Of a DNA stretch of 64,000 nt, positions 25,365-33,570 are shown piece by piece (positions within the stretch are counted from its first letter, which is position 1; each line of letters opens with the position of its first letter). A program made the translations under genes and the position numbers. The stretch is taken from the NCBI RefSeq assembly GCF_013085465.1, contig NZ_CP049838.1, forward strand, positions 9,300,001-9,364,000, read 5' to 3'. Below the pieces are notes generated by a model, which saw only the letters and a program-made list of their open reading frames with translations, was not told the origin of the DNA and made no database searches. This stretch comes from Streptomyces asoensis. GTDB lineage: Bacteria > Actinomycetota > Actinomycetes > Streptomycetales > Streptomycetaceae.

Positions 25365-26438
25365 ATGACTGAGGCGACGACGAAGACGGTCGGCGCTGCG
25401 CCCGCCGACGAGACACCCACGATCCATATTCTCTGGATCAACGCCGGGCTGAGCTGCGACGGCGACTCGGTCGCGTTGACGGCGGCCATGCAGCCCAGCA
25501 TCGAGGAGATCGTGCTCGGCGTGCTGCCGGGGCTGCCGAAGATCGCCGTCCACTGGCCACTCATCGACTTCGAGTGCGGTCCGGTCGGTGGCTCGGACAC
25601 GTTCATCGAGTGGTTCTTCAAGGGCGAGCGGGGCGAGATCGACCCGTTCGTGCTGGTCGTCGAGGGTTCGATCCCCAACGAGGCGATCAAGCCCGAGGGC
25701 TACTGGTGCGGCTTCGGCGACAACCCGGAGACCGGCCAGCCGATCACCACCAGCGAGTGGATCGACCGGCTCGCCCCCAAGGCGTTGGCGGTCGTCGCCA
25801 TCGGCACCTGCGCCACCTACGGCGGCATCCACGCCATGGCGGGCAACCCGACCGGCGCCATGGGCCTGCCGGACTACCTCGGCTGGGACTGGAAGTCCCA
25901 GGCCGGCATCCCCATCGTGTGCGTCCCCGGCTGTCCGATCCAGCCCGACAACTTCTCCGAGACGCTCACGTATCTGCTCTACCAGGCGACCGGCGCCGCC
26001 CCGATGATCCCGCTGGACGACAAGCTGCGTCCCACCTGGCTGTTCGGGGCCACCGTCCACGAGGGCTGCGACCGCGCGGGCTACTACGAGCAGGGTGAGT
26101 TCGCCCTGTCGTACGACTCGCCGAAGTGCCTGGTCAAGCTGGGCTGCTGGGGTCCGGTCGTCAAGTGCAACGTGCCCAAGCGCGGATGGATGAACGGCAT
26201 CGGCGGCTGCCCGAACGTCGGCGGCATCTGCATCGCCTGCACCATGCCCGGGTTCCCCGACAAGTTCATGCCGTTCATGGACGAGCCGCCCGGAGCCAAG
26301 CTCTCCAGCACGGCCAGCGGCGCCTACGGAGCCGTGGTCCGCAAGCTGCGCTCGATCACGGCGAAGACGGTGGACAAGGAGCCCAAGTGGCGCCGGACCG
26401 GCGAGAAGATCACCACCGGCTACCGGCCCCCCTGGTGA
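25365..26438 (+). CDS. hhyS: [NiFe]-hydrogenase small subunit, group 1h type
   Basis: A 357-residue electron-transfer subunit carrying three Fe-S clusters. There is no Tat signal peptide, so the enzyme stays cytoplasmic. The proximal-cluster motif is SCDGDS with Cys31-x-x-Asp34 in place of the usual CxxC, the 3Cys/1Asp ligation described for group 1h hydrogenases. GTCATYGG, VPGCPIQPD, then HEGCDRAGYYEQG and the Cys-rich stretch through GGCPNVGGICIACTMPGF supply the remaining ligands. Start ATG 25365 with a strong AGGAGG. These enzymes oxidise atmospheric H2, mainly during sporulation or starvation in Streptomyces. Confidence 0.96.
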   Translation: MTEATTKTVGAAPADETPTIHILWINAGLSCDGDSVALTAAMQPSIEEIVLGVLPGLPKIAVHWPLIDFECGPVGGSDTFIEWFFKGERGEIDPFVLVVEGSIPNEAIKPEGYWCGFGDNPETGQPITTSEWIDRLAPKALAVVAIGTCATYGGIHAMAGNPTGAMGLPDYLGWDWKSQAGIPIVCVPGCPIQPDNFSETLTYLLYQATGAAPMIPLDDKLRPTWLFGATVHEGCDRAGYYEQGEFALSYDSPKCLVKLGCWGPVVKCNVPKRGWMNGIGGCPNVGGICIACTMPGFPDKFMPFMDEPPGAKLSSTASGAYGAVVRKLRSITAKTVDKEPKWRRTGEKITTGYRPPW

Positions 26439-26521
26439 CGCACCGCCGCGCGTGACCCGCTTCTGCTTCGTGCACCCCCCACAACCGAACCACTCGCGCA
26501 ACGAAGGGCACGGCAAAGACG

Positions 26522-28303
26522 ATGGCAAGGACGAAGGCGGCCGGCGACGGCAGCGGCCTGGTGGAGATGGCCTGGGATCCGATCACCCGGATCGTGGGCA
26601 GCCTGGGCATCCACACGAAGATCGACTTCAAGCAGAAGCGGGTCGCGGAGTGCTACAGCACTTCGTCGGTCTTCCGCGGCTACAGCGTCTTCATGCGCGG
26701 CAAGGACCCCCGCGACGCCCACTTCATCACCAGCCGCATCTGCGGAATCTGCGGCGACAACCACGCCACCTGCTCGGTGTACGCGCAGAACATGGCGTAC
26801 GGCGTGAAGCCCCCGCACCTCGGCGAGTGGATCATCAACCTCGGCGAGTCCGCGGAGTACATGTTCGACCACAACATCTTCCAGGAGAACCTGGTAGGGG
26901 TCGACTACTGCGAGAAGATGGTCAGGGAGACCAACCCCGGCGTCCTCGAACTCGCCGAGCGCACCGAGGCCCCGCACGCGGCCGAGCACGGCTACCGCAC
27001 CATCGCCGACATCATGCGCTCGCTGAACCCCCTCGAAGGGGAGTTCTACCGCGAGGCCCTCCAGGTCAGCCGCTACACGCGCGAGATGTTCTGCCTGATG
27101 GAGGGCCGCCACGTGCACCCCTCCACGCTCTACCCGGGCGGCGTCGGCACCATCGCCTCCGTACAGCTCTTCACGGACTACCTCAGCCGCCTGATGCGCT
27201 ACGTGGAGTTCATGAAGCGCGTCGTGCCCCTGCACGACGACCTGTTCGACTTCTTCTACGAGGCCTTGCCGGGCTACGAGGAAGTGGGCCGCCGCCGGGT
27301 CCTCCTCGGCTGCTGGGGCGCGCTCAACGACCCCGAGTACTGCGACTTCACCTACGCCAACATGACGGACTGGGGCCGGCGGATGTTCGTCACGCCCGGT
27401 GTCATCGTGGACGGCAAGCTCGTCACCAACGACCTGACCGAGATCAACCTCGGCATCCGCATCCTGCTGGGCAGCTCCTACTACGAGGACTGGCAGGGTC
27501 AGGAGCAGTTCGTCACCCACGACCCGCTCGGCAACCCGGTGGACCCGCGCCACCCTTGGAACCAGCACACCATCCCCGCCCCGCAGAAGCGGAACTTCGA
27601 CGACAAGTACAGCTGGGTCATGTCCCCGCGCTGGTTCGACGGCAAGGACCACCTCGCCCTGGACACCGGCGGCGGCCCCATCGCCCGCCTGTGGTCGACC
27701 GCGCTGTCCGGCCTCGTCGACATCGGATACGTCAAGGCGACCGGCCACAGCGTGGTCATCAACCTGCCGCGCACCATGACCAAGCCGGAGACCAGCTTCG
27801 AGTGGAAGATCCCGAAGTGGTCCAACGCGCTGGAGCGCAACCGCGCGCGCACCTACTTCCAGGCGTACGCCGCCGCGGTCGCCCTGCACTGCGCGGAGAA
27901 GGGCCTCGAGGAGGTCCGCGCCGGACGCACCCAGACCTGGGAGAAGTTCGAGGTCCCCGACGAGGGTCTCGGCGTCGGCTTCACCGAGGCGGTCCGCGGC
28001 GTCCTCTCCCACCACATGGTGATCCGCGACGGCAAGATCGCCAACTACCACCCGTATCCGCCCACCCCCTGGAACGCCAGCACCAGGGACTCCTTCGGCA
28101 CGCCCGGCCCGTACGAGGACGCCGTGCAGAACACCCCCATCTTCGAGGAGAACACCCCGGAGAACTTCAAGGGCATCGACATCATGCGCGCCGTCCGCAG
28201 CTTCGACCCCTGTCTGCCCTGTGGCGTCCACATGTACGTCGGCGGCGGCAAGACCGTGAAGTCGATGCACGTGCCCACCGGCCTGAGCGGACTGGGCGGA
28301 TGA
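26522..28303 (+). CDS. hhyL: [NiFe]-hydrogenase large subunit, group 1h type
   Basis: The 593-residue catalytic subunit holding the NiFe(CN)2CO centre. The four nickel-binding cysteines are in RICGICGDNH (Cys74, Cys77) and DPCLPCGVH (Cys564, Cys567, His570). The 23 residues after His570 are the likely C-terminal extension removed by the maturation protease encoded at 31587. EMAWDPITRIVGSLGIH opens the conserved part. The downstream NifU-like gene starts inside its stop codon (ATGA), so expression is coupled. With HhyS it forms the H2-oxidising core, probably feeding the quinone pool. Confidence 0.97.
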   Translation: MARTKAAGDGSGLVEMAWDPITRIVGSLGIHTKIDFKQKRVAECYSTSSVFRGYSVFMRGKDPRDAHFITSRICGICGDNHATCSVYAQNMAYGVKPPHLGEWIINLGESAEYMFDHNIFQENLVGVDYCEKMVRETNPGVLELAERTEAPHAAEHGYRTIADIMRSLNPLEGEFYREALQVSRYTREMFCLMEGRHVHPSTLYPGGVGTIASVQLFTDYLSRLMRYVEFMKRVVPLHDDLFDFFYEALPGYEEVGRRRVLLGCWGALNDPEYCDFTYANMTDWGRRMFVTPGVIVDGKLVTNDLTEINLGIRILLGSSYYEDWQGQEQFVTHDPLGNPVDPRHPWNQHTIPAPQKRNFDDKYSWVMSPRWFDGKDHLALDTGGGPIARLWSTALSGLVDIGYVKATGHSVVINLPRTMTKPETSFEWKIPKWSNALERNRARTYFQAYAAAVALHCAEKGLEEVRAGRTQTWEKFEVPDEGLGVGFTEAVRGVLSHHMVIRDGKIANYHPYPPTPWNASTRDSFGTPGPYEDAVQNTPIFEENTPENFKGIDIMRAVRSFDPCLPCGVHMYVGGGKTVKSMHVPTGLSGLGG

Positions 28304-28833
28304 GCGCGCCGACGGCGACGCGACCCGTCGACGCGGAACAGACCGGACGCCGTGTCGAGGAGGTGCTGGACCGGCTGGCCGCGAGCGGCGACCCGGCCGC
28401 CGCCGAGGCGGCCGAGGAACTCGTCCGCTCCCTCATGGACTTCTACGGCTCCGGTCTGGCCCGCGTCCTCCACCTGCTGTCCGCCGCCCCGGGCGACCCG
28501 CTGGCGGGCCTGCTCGCCGACGAACTCGTCGCGAGCCTCCTCGTCCTGCACGACCTGCACCCCGAGGACCGCGACACCCGGATCACCCGGGCCCTCGACA
28601 GCGTCCGGGAACACGCCCTGGACGTCGTGGACTTCGACGAGGAGAGCGGCGCCCTGACCCTGCGGACGCGGGAGGCAGGCGGCTGTGGATGCGGCTCCGG
28701 CGACAGTGCCCGGGAGGCCGCGCGGGCGGCCCTCGCCTGCTTCGCACCGGAGGTCAGGGCCGTCGACGTCCAGACCGCGCCCGCGGGGCCCACGCTCCTC
28801 CAGATCGGCACGGCACCGACGGGCGCCCGATGA
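28300..28833 (+). CDS. NifU-like hydrogenase-associated protein
   Basis: A 177-residue acidic protein. The N-terminal 85 residues are helical (EVLDRLAASGDPAAAEAAEE), and the C-terminal half looks like a NifU C-terminal domain: DSVREHALDVVDFDEESG before a Cys cluster GGCGCGSGD in the place of the usual CxxC, then PEVRAVDVQ. NifU-type domains carry or deliver Fe-S clusters, so a role in loading HhyS is reasonable. ATGA overlap with both hhyL and the next gene. The family assignment is moderate because the Cys motif differs from the textbook pattern. Confidence 0.75.
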   Translation: MSAPTATRPVDAEQTGRRVEEVLDRLAASGDPAAAEAAEELVRSLMDFYGSGLARVLHLLSAAPGDPLAGLLADELVASLLVLHDLHPEDRDTRITRALDSVREHALDVVDFDEESGALTLRTREAGGCGCGSGDSAREAARAALACFAPEVRAVDVQTAPAGPTLLQIGTAPTGAR

Positions 28834-29471
28834 GGGCGTCCCCGGCGACGCGCACACCCGGCCTGCGGAGGTTCCTCACCGAGCGACCTCCGCGGCTCGA
28901 ACGGTGCGAGCTGTGCGCCGTGCCGGTCGAGGCGGACCACCGCCATCTGGTCGACACCGAGAAACGTGCCCTCGTCTGCGCCTGTGCCGCCTGCGCGCTG
29001 CTGATGCAGCAGCCGGGCGCCGCCGCGGGCCGCTTCCGCACGGTCCCGGCCCGCTACCTCACCGACCCCGGACATCGGCTCGACGAGAGCGCGTGGGACG
29101 CGTTGCAGATCCCGGTCGGCGTCGCCTTCCTCTTCCGCAACGCGGCGCTCGACCGGCTGGTCGCCCTCTACCCGAGCCCGGCCGGAGCCACCGAGAGCGA
29201 ACTCGAACCGGCCACCTGGACGGCGGTCCTCGGCGGCAGCCGCCTCGCCGGACTGCTCGAACCCGACGTGGAGGCGCTGCTGCTGCGCCGCGCCGAGGGC
29301 CGCTTCGAGTGCCACCTCGTACCGATCGACATCTGCTACGAACTGGTCGGCCGTATGCGCCTGTTGTGGCAGGGCTTCGACGGCGGGGCCGAGGCCCGGG
29401 CGGCGCTGGACGCGTTCTTCGCGGACGTCGCGCGACAGGCCCGGCCCGTGGACGAGGCGGTGCGGCCATGA
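28830..29471 (+). CDS. DUF5947-like hydrogenase-associated protein with Cys/His cluster
   Basis: A 213-residue protein that I recall as DUF5947, conserved in actinobacterial hydrogenase loci. Near the N-terminus Cys26-x-x-Cys29, His37/His39 and Cys50, Cys52, Cys55 (CELC, DHRH, CACAAC) form a likely metal or Fe-S site reminiscent of a rubredoxin or zinc ribbon. The rest (VGVAFLFRNAALDRLVALYP, then VPIDICYELVGRMRLLWQGF) has no motif I recognise. Coupled by 4-nt overlaps to the NifU-like gene and the following gene. It may be an electron-transfer or assembly partner of the hydrogenase; not established here. Confidence 0.8.
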   Translation: MRASPATRTPGLRRFLTERPPRLERCELCAVPVEADHRHLVDTEKRALVCACAACALLMQQPGAAAGRFRTVPARYLTDPGHRLDESAWDALQIPVGVAFLFRNAALDRLVALYPSPAGATESELEPATWTAVLGGSRLAGLLEPDVEALLLRRAEGRFECHLVPIDICYELVGRMRLLWQGFDGGAEARAALDAFFADVARQARPVDEAVRP

Positions 29472-30160
29472 CGGAGTTCTCCTTCGCCTGCACCGGCGTC
29501 CGTGCCGACCGGTACGCCGCAGGACCGACCCTCGTCTTCCGGCTGCGCGTCACCGCCGCCGACGGCGCGCGGGTGCACGCCCTCGCGCTGCGCTGCCAGA
29601 TCCGCATCGAGCCCGCCCGCCGCGGCTACGAGCCGGCCGAGGCCGACGGGCTGGCGGACCTCTTCGGCGAGCGCTCCCGCTGGGGCAGCACGCTCCAGCC
29701 GGTGCAGTTCGCGCAGATCTCGCTCATGGTCCCCGGTTTCACCGGAGAGACCGAAACCGATCTCGTCGTCCCCTGCACCTACGACATGGACATCGCGGCC
29801 ACCCGCTACCTCGACGCCCTCACCGCCGGAGAGGTCCCGCTGCTGATGCTGTTCTCCGGCACGGCGTTCACCGGCGAAGGCGGTTTCCAGGTCGAGCCGG
29901 TGCCGTGGGACCGGGAGGCGGCCTACCGGATGCCGGTCGCGACCTGGCGGGAGATGGTCGAGCAGCACTTCCCCGGGTGCGGCTGGATCCGGCTGCCGCG
30001 CGACACCATGGACGCCCTCCTCGCCTACCGCTCCCGGCGCGCGCTGCCCTCCTGGGACGCCACCCTCAAGGCCCTGCTCGACGACAGCGGCAGCGCGGAC
30101 CGGCCCCGGCGCGACCCGCTGCGCGCGCTCACCGGCACCACCGGAAGGACGGATCCGTGA
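29468..30160 (+). CDS. DUF6084-like hydrogenase-associated protein
   Basis: A 230-residue soluble protein, second of a coupled trio. The N-terminal 130 residues look like a beta-sandwich (EFSFACTGVRADRY, ALRCQIRIEP, TETDLVVPCTYDMDIAATRY), followed by EVPLLMLFSGTAFTGEG and a short alpha-helical C-terminus. No catalytic motif is apparent. I recall related proteins as DUF6084. Starts at ATG 29468 inside the previous stop and ends inside the next GTG. Its strict position between structural and maturation genes argues for a role in assembly or in docking the hydrogenase to the membrane (inference). Confidence 0.8.
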   Translation: MTEFSFACTGVRADRYAAGPTLVFRLRVTAADGARVHALALRCQIRIEPARRGYEPAEADGLADLFGERSRWGSTLQPVQFAQISLMVPGFTGETETDLVVPCTYDMDIAATRYLDALTAGEVPLLMLFSGTAFTGEGGFQVEPVPWDREAAYRMPVATWREMVEQHFPGCGWIRLPRDTMDALLAYRSRRALPSWDATLKALLDDSGSADRPRRDPLRALTGTTGRTDP

Positions 30161-31590
30161 CCGTGACCGCGTTCGCCTCCGAGACGGAGGAGCGGTTCGC
30201 CCTCGCCCGGCAGGTGGCCGACGCCGTCCTCTTCGAGGGCTATGTGCTCTACCCGTACCGCGCCTCGGCGGCCAAGAACCGGCTGCGCTGGCAGTTCGGG
30301 GTGCTGGTGCCGCCCGGCTGGGGCGCCGAGTGCGAGGAGCACGACTTCCAGCACACCGAGTGCCTGATGGAGCCGAAGGCGGGCGCGACCCTCTCCGTCG
30401 AGGTGCGCTTCCTGCACGCCCGACGGCGCACCGTGCAGCGGGTACGTCCGGACGGCGGCTTCGACACGGTCGCCGAACTCCGCCTCGACGACCGGGTGCT
30501 GATGCCCTGGGACGAGGGGGGCGAGGAACGAGTCGAGGTGGTCGCCTCGGTGGACGAACTCCTCGGCGACGGCGTCACGCAACCCTTCCGGCGGCCCGCC
30601 CGGGAGGACATCGAGCCCGTCCTGGACGCGGCCGGCCGCACCGTCGGCCGACTCCTGCGGCGGTGCGAGGAGATCAGCGGGACGATCCGGCTGTCCGCCC
30701 GCGAGCTCGACGGCCCCTACCGGACCATGCGGCTGACCGCCGTCGTCGAGAACACCAGTGACTGGACACCGTCCGAGGCCCGAGACGCCGGCCGGGACGC
30801 GGCGCTGCCGCACTCCCTGGTGGCCACCCACCTCCTCATGGCCCTCAGCGCCGGATCGTTCCTGTCGATGACCGATCCCCCCGAGTGGGCGAAGGCCGCG
30901 GTCGCCGCCTGCCGCAACCTGCACACCTGGCCCGTGCTCGCCGGCGAGACCGGCAGCGCCGACCTCGTGCTGTCCTCGCCGATCATCCTCGAGGACCATC
31001 CGGCCATCGCACCGGAGAGCCCCGGCGCGCTCTACGACGCCACCGAGATCGACGAGATCCTCGCGCTGCGCACCGCGGCCCTCACCGACGAGGAGAAACG
31101 CGAGGCCCGGGGCACCGACGAGCGGGCGGCCGCCGTGATCGAGCTGGCGGACTCGATGCCGGCCGAGGTCCTGGAGCGGCTGCACGGAGCGGTCCGCAGT
31201 CTGCGCGAGGCAACCGGCCCGGCGGCCCCCGCCGTTCCGGGCGGCGGCTTCCCCGACGAGTACGGGGTGCAGCGCCCTGACACCCCCTGGTGGGACCCCG
31301 CCGGCGAGGCGGGCTTCGACCCGGCGCAGGACCATGTGCTCGTGGACGGCCGGCGGGTGGGCAAGGGCAGCCGCGTCGAGCTGTGCCCGGGCCTGCGGCG
31401 CACCGACGCGCAGGACATCTTCCTGCGGGGCCGCACCGCGAAGGTCGAGGCGGTGCTGCACGACGTGGACGGCGGGGTGCACCTGGCGGTCACGGTCGAG
31501 GGTGACCCGGGCGCCGACATCCGCCGTGAGCAGGGCCGGTTCCTGTACTTCCAGCCCGACGAGGTCACCCCGCTGGAGGACGACGCATGA
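30157..31590 (+). CDS. Uncharacterised hydrogenase-operon protein (477 residues)
   Basis: A soluble protein, third of the trio; I do not recognise a family. The sequence starts with a helix (EERFALARQVADAVLFEGYV) and YPYRASAAKNRLRWQFGVL, continues with a central mixed region ending SPIILEDHPAIAPESPG, and finishes with a small beta-barrel-like module (VDGRRVGKGSRVELCPG through RFLYFQPDEVTPLEDD) that could bind a partner. No transmembrane segment or Cys metal motif is seen. Start GTG 30157 overlaps the preceding stop; its own stop overlaps the protease start. Its conservation with hhySL would be the best clue to function. Confidence 0.8.
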   Translation: MTVTAFASETEERFALARQVADAVLFEGYVLYPYRASAAKNRLRWQFGVLVPPGWGAECEEHDFQHTECLMEPKAGATLSVEVRFLHARRRTVQRVRPDGGFDTVAELRLDDRVLMPWDEGGEERVEVVASVDELLGDGVTQPFRRPAREDIEPVLDAAGRTVGRLLRRCEEISGTIRLSARELDGPYRTMRLTAVVENTSDWTPSEARDAGRDAALPHSLVATHLLMALSAGSFLSMTDPPEWAKAAVAACRNLHTWPVLAGETGSADLVLSSPIILEDHPAIAPESPGALYDATEIDEILALRTAALTDEEKREARGTDERAAAVIELADSMPAEVLERLHGAVRSLREATGPAAPAVPGGGFPDEYGVQRPDTPWWDPAGEAGFDPAQDHVLVDGRRVGKGSRVELCPGLRRTDAQDIFLRGRTAKVEAVLHDVDGGVHLAVTVEGDPGADIRREQGRFLYFQPDEVTPLEDDA

Positions 31591-32138
31591 ACCCTCCCGC
31601 ACCGGCAGCTCCGAGGACGCTCGTGGCGGGCATCGGCAACATCTTCCTCACGGACGACGGCTTCGGCGTGGAGACCGCCCGCCGGCTCGCCGAGCGCGAC
31701 CTGCCCGGACATGTCGAGGTCGTGGACATCGGAGTGCGCGGGGTGCACCTCGCCTACCAGCTCCTGGACGGCTACGACACCCTCGTCCTGGTGGACGCCA
31801 CGGCGCGCGGCGAAGCCCCCGGCACGCTGTACGTGATCGAACACGACGTCGGCGGCGGGAGCCCGCCGCCCGGCACGCCCGCGCTGGACGGCCACCGGAT
31901 GACTCCCGACGCCGTCCTGGCGCTGCTGGGCACCCTGTGCGCCGGGACCGGCGGCGAGCCGCCACGGCGCGTCCTGGTCGTCGGATGCGAACCGGCCACG
32001 GTGGACGAGGGCATCGGCCTCAGCCCGCCGGTGTCCGACGCCGTACCGGAGGCGGTCCGGCTGATCGAAGAGCTGCTGCGCAACGGAGAGCCGGGAGAGT
32101 CCGCGCCGCGGGCCACGGCCGACGGGATCTCGAGATGA
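31587..32138 (+). CDS. Hydrogenase maturation protease (HyaD/HycI family)
   Basis: A 183-residue endopeptidase that clips the C-terminal extension of the large subunit after nickel insertion. The N-terminal motif GIGNIFLTDDGFG matches the family GxGNxxxxDDGxG, whose acidic residue binds nickel; DIGVRGVHLAYQLLDGYDTL and DATARGEAPG supply the second acidic site, and DGHRMTPDAVLAL the histidine. Its target is most likely HhyL, cleaved after His570. Start ATG 31587 overlaps the previous stop by 4 nt. Confidence 0.93.
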   Translation: MNPPAPAAPRTLVAGIGNIFLTDDGFGVETARRLAERDLPGHVEVVDIGVRGVHLAYQLLDGYDTLVLVDATARGEAPGTLYVIEHDVGGGSPPPGTPALDGHRMTPDAVLALLGTLCAGTGGEPPRRVLVVGCEPATVDEGIGLSPPVSDAVPEAVRLIEELLRNGEPGESAPRATADGISR

Positions 32139-32149
32139 GGAGAGACGGG

Positions 32150-32254
32150 ATGAAGAAGATGATCATCGGCGGAGCGGCCCTCGCGGCCCTGGTCGCCATC
32201 GGCGCCGAAGTGTTTCCCGACGTGCGGCGCTACCTGCGCATCCGCCGGATGTGA
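32150..32254 (+). CDS. 34-residue membrane peptide (DUF6893-like)
   Basis: A tiny gene encoding a single predicted membrane helix flanked by basic residues: MKKMIIGGAALAALVAIGAE, then PDVRRYLRIRRM. GAGGAG (32137-32142) precedes ATG 32150 by 7 nt, a good ribosome-binding site; an upstream in-frame ATG at 32135 overlaps the protease stop and would add five residues. I recall such peptides as DUF6893 in Streptomyces hydrogenase loci. It could anchor the cytoplasmic hydrogenase at the membrane. Too short for routine gene calling but well supported by context. Confidence 0.78.
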   Translation: MKKMIIGGAALAALVAIGAEVFPDVRRYLRIRRM

Positions 32255-32397
32255 ACCGCGGCCGCCACCGGTGTGCCACGCGGTTGCGTCGAACGGCGTA
32301 CCCGGCGGCCGGTGACGGCGTGCCGGGCCGTCCGGCCCCGGTGCGCGCGCCTCTAATGAAGGCCGACCGGAGGCAGGCCGCGAAAGGACGGAGACCC

Positions 32398-32790
32398 ATG
32401 CACGAGATGTCCGTCGCGCTGGCCGTCGTCGACCAGGTGGCAGAGGCCGCCGAGCGGGCCGGCGATGTCACGGCGGTGCGAACGGTACGGCTCCAGGTCG
32501 GCGAACTGGCCGGCGTCGTACCCGATTCGCTCGCCTTCTGCTTCGAACTGGTCTGCGCCGGAACCCTGCTGGAAGGCGCCGAACTGGTCACCGAGGCAGT
32601 GCCGGGCAGAGCCCGCTGCACACCCTGCGCCCACGAGTGGGCCGTCGGCATGCCACCCCGGCTGACCTGCCCCACGTGCGACGGGACGACCACCGATCTG
32701 CTCGCGGGCCGGGAACTGCGGATCGCCGCCGTGCAGTGGGAGACCGGCGACCCCATGCCCACCCGCGAACCGATCTCCGAGGAGTGCTGA
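32398..32790 (+). CDS. hypA: Hydrogenase nickel incorporation protein HypA
   Basis: A 130-residue nickel metallochaperone that, with HypB, delivers Ni2+ to the hydrogenase large subunit. The N-terminal MHEMSVA carries the nickel-binding His2, and the structural zinc site is CTPC followed about 16 residues later by CPTC. First of the hypABFCDE cassette, 143 bp after the small membrane peptide gene; an internal promoter in that gap is possible but not obvious. Start ATG 32398. Confidence 0.95.
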   Translation: MHEMSVALAVVDQVAEAAERAGDVTAVRTVRLQVGELAGVVPDSLAFCFELVCAGTLLEGAELVTEAVPGRARCTPCAHEWAVGMPPRLTCPTCDGTTTDLLAGRELRIAAVQWETGDPMPTREPISEEC

Positions 32791-32793
32791 ACC

Positions 32794-33570
32794 ATGTGTC
32801 GTGTCGTCGACCTGCGCCAGGCCGTGCTTGCGAAGAACGACGCGAGCGCCCACACGCTGCGCACCCGCCTCACGGCCCACGGCACCACGGTCGTCAACCT
32901 GCTGTCCAGTCCGGGCAGCGGCAAGACCGCCCTGCTGGAGAGCGAACTGCTGCGGGCACGGGAGCGGTCCGTGCCGGTCGCGGCGCTGACCGCCGATCTC
33001 GCCACCGAGAACGACGCGATCCGGCTCGCACGGTCGGGCGCCCCGGTCAAGCAGGTGCTCACCGACGGACTGTGCCATCTGGAGGCGGGCATGCTCGCCG
33101 GGCATCTGGACGGGTGGCTGCCCGACGGCACCCGGCTGCTGTTCGTGGAGAACGTCGGCAACCTGGTCTGCCCCGCCGGCTACGACCTGGGGGAGACCCT
33201 GAGGGTCGTCCTCGCCTCGGTGACGGAGGGCGAGGACAAGCCGCTGAAGTACCCCACCGCGTTCGGCCTCGCCCACCTGGTCGTCGTCACCAAGATCGAC
33301 CTCGCGGAGGCCGTGGAGTTCGACGAGATCGCCTTCCGCGCGAACGTGCAGCAGGTCAACCCGGGCGTCGAGGTGGTCCTGACCTCGGCACGCCGAGGGA
33401 AGGGCGTGGGCGCGCTGCTCGACCGGGCGCTCGCCGCCGCGGAGGGCGCGCCCCTGCACACGCCGGTGATGGCCGGCCGGCCGGACCTCCATCACGGCCA
33501 CTCGCACCCCCACCCGCACACCCATGCCGACGAGACCGACGCCGGCGACCTGGCACCCACCCCCTCGTGA
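32794..33570 (+). CDS. hypB: Hydrogenase nickel incorporation GTPase HypB with C-terminal His tail
   Basis: A 258-residue SIMIBI-class GTPase that powers nickel insertion. The P-loop SSPGSGKT (38-45), ENVGNLVCPAGYDLGE (the Cys of the dimer-interface metal site) and the G4 motif VTKID are clear. The nickel-storage histidines sit at the extreme C-terminus (seven His in HHGHSHPHPHTH, residues 233-244), whereas most His-rich HypB proteins carry them near the N-terminus. Lies 3 bp after hypA; its stop overlaps the hypF start. Confidence 0.95.
   Translation: MCRVVDLRQAVLAKNDASAHTLRTRLTAHGTTVVNLLSSPGSGKTALLESELLRARERSVPVAALTADLATENDAIRLARSGAPVKQVLTDGLCHLEAGMLAGHLDGWLPDGTRLLFVENVGNLVCPAGYDLGETLRVVLASVTEGEDKPLKYPTAFGLAHLVVVTKIDLAEAVEFDEIAFRANVQQVNPGVEVVLTSARRGKGVGALLDRALAAAEGAPLHTPVMAGRPDLHHGHSHPHPHTHADETDAGDLAPTPS

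Noticed and set aside
26420..28270. 616-residue open frame antisense to hhyL
   Set aside because: A Val/Asp/Gly-rich shadow of the hydrogenase large-subunit gene with no family features.
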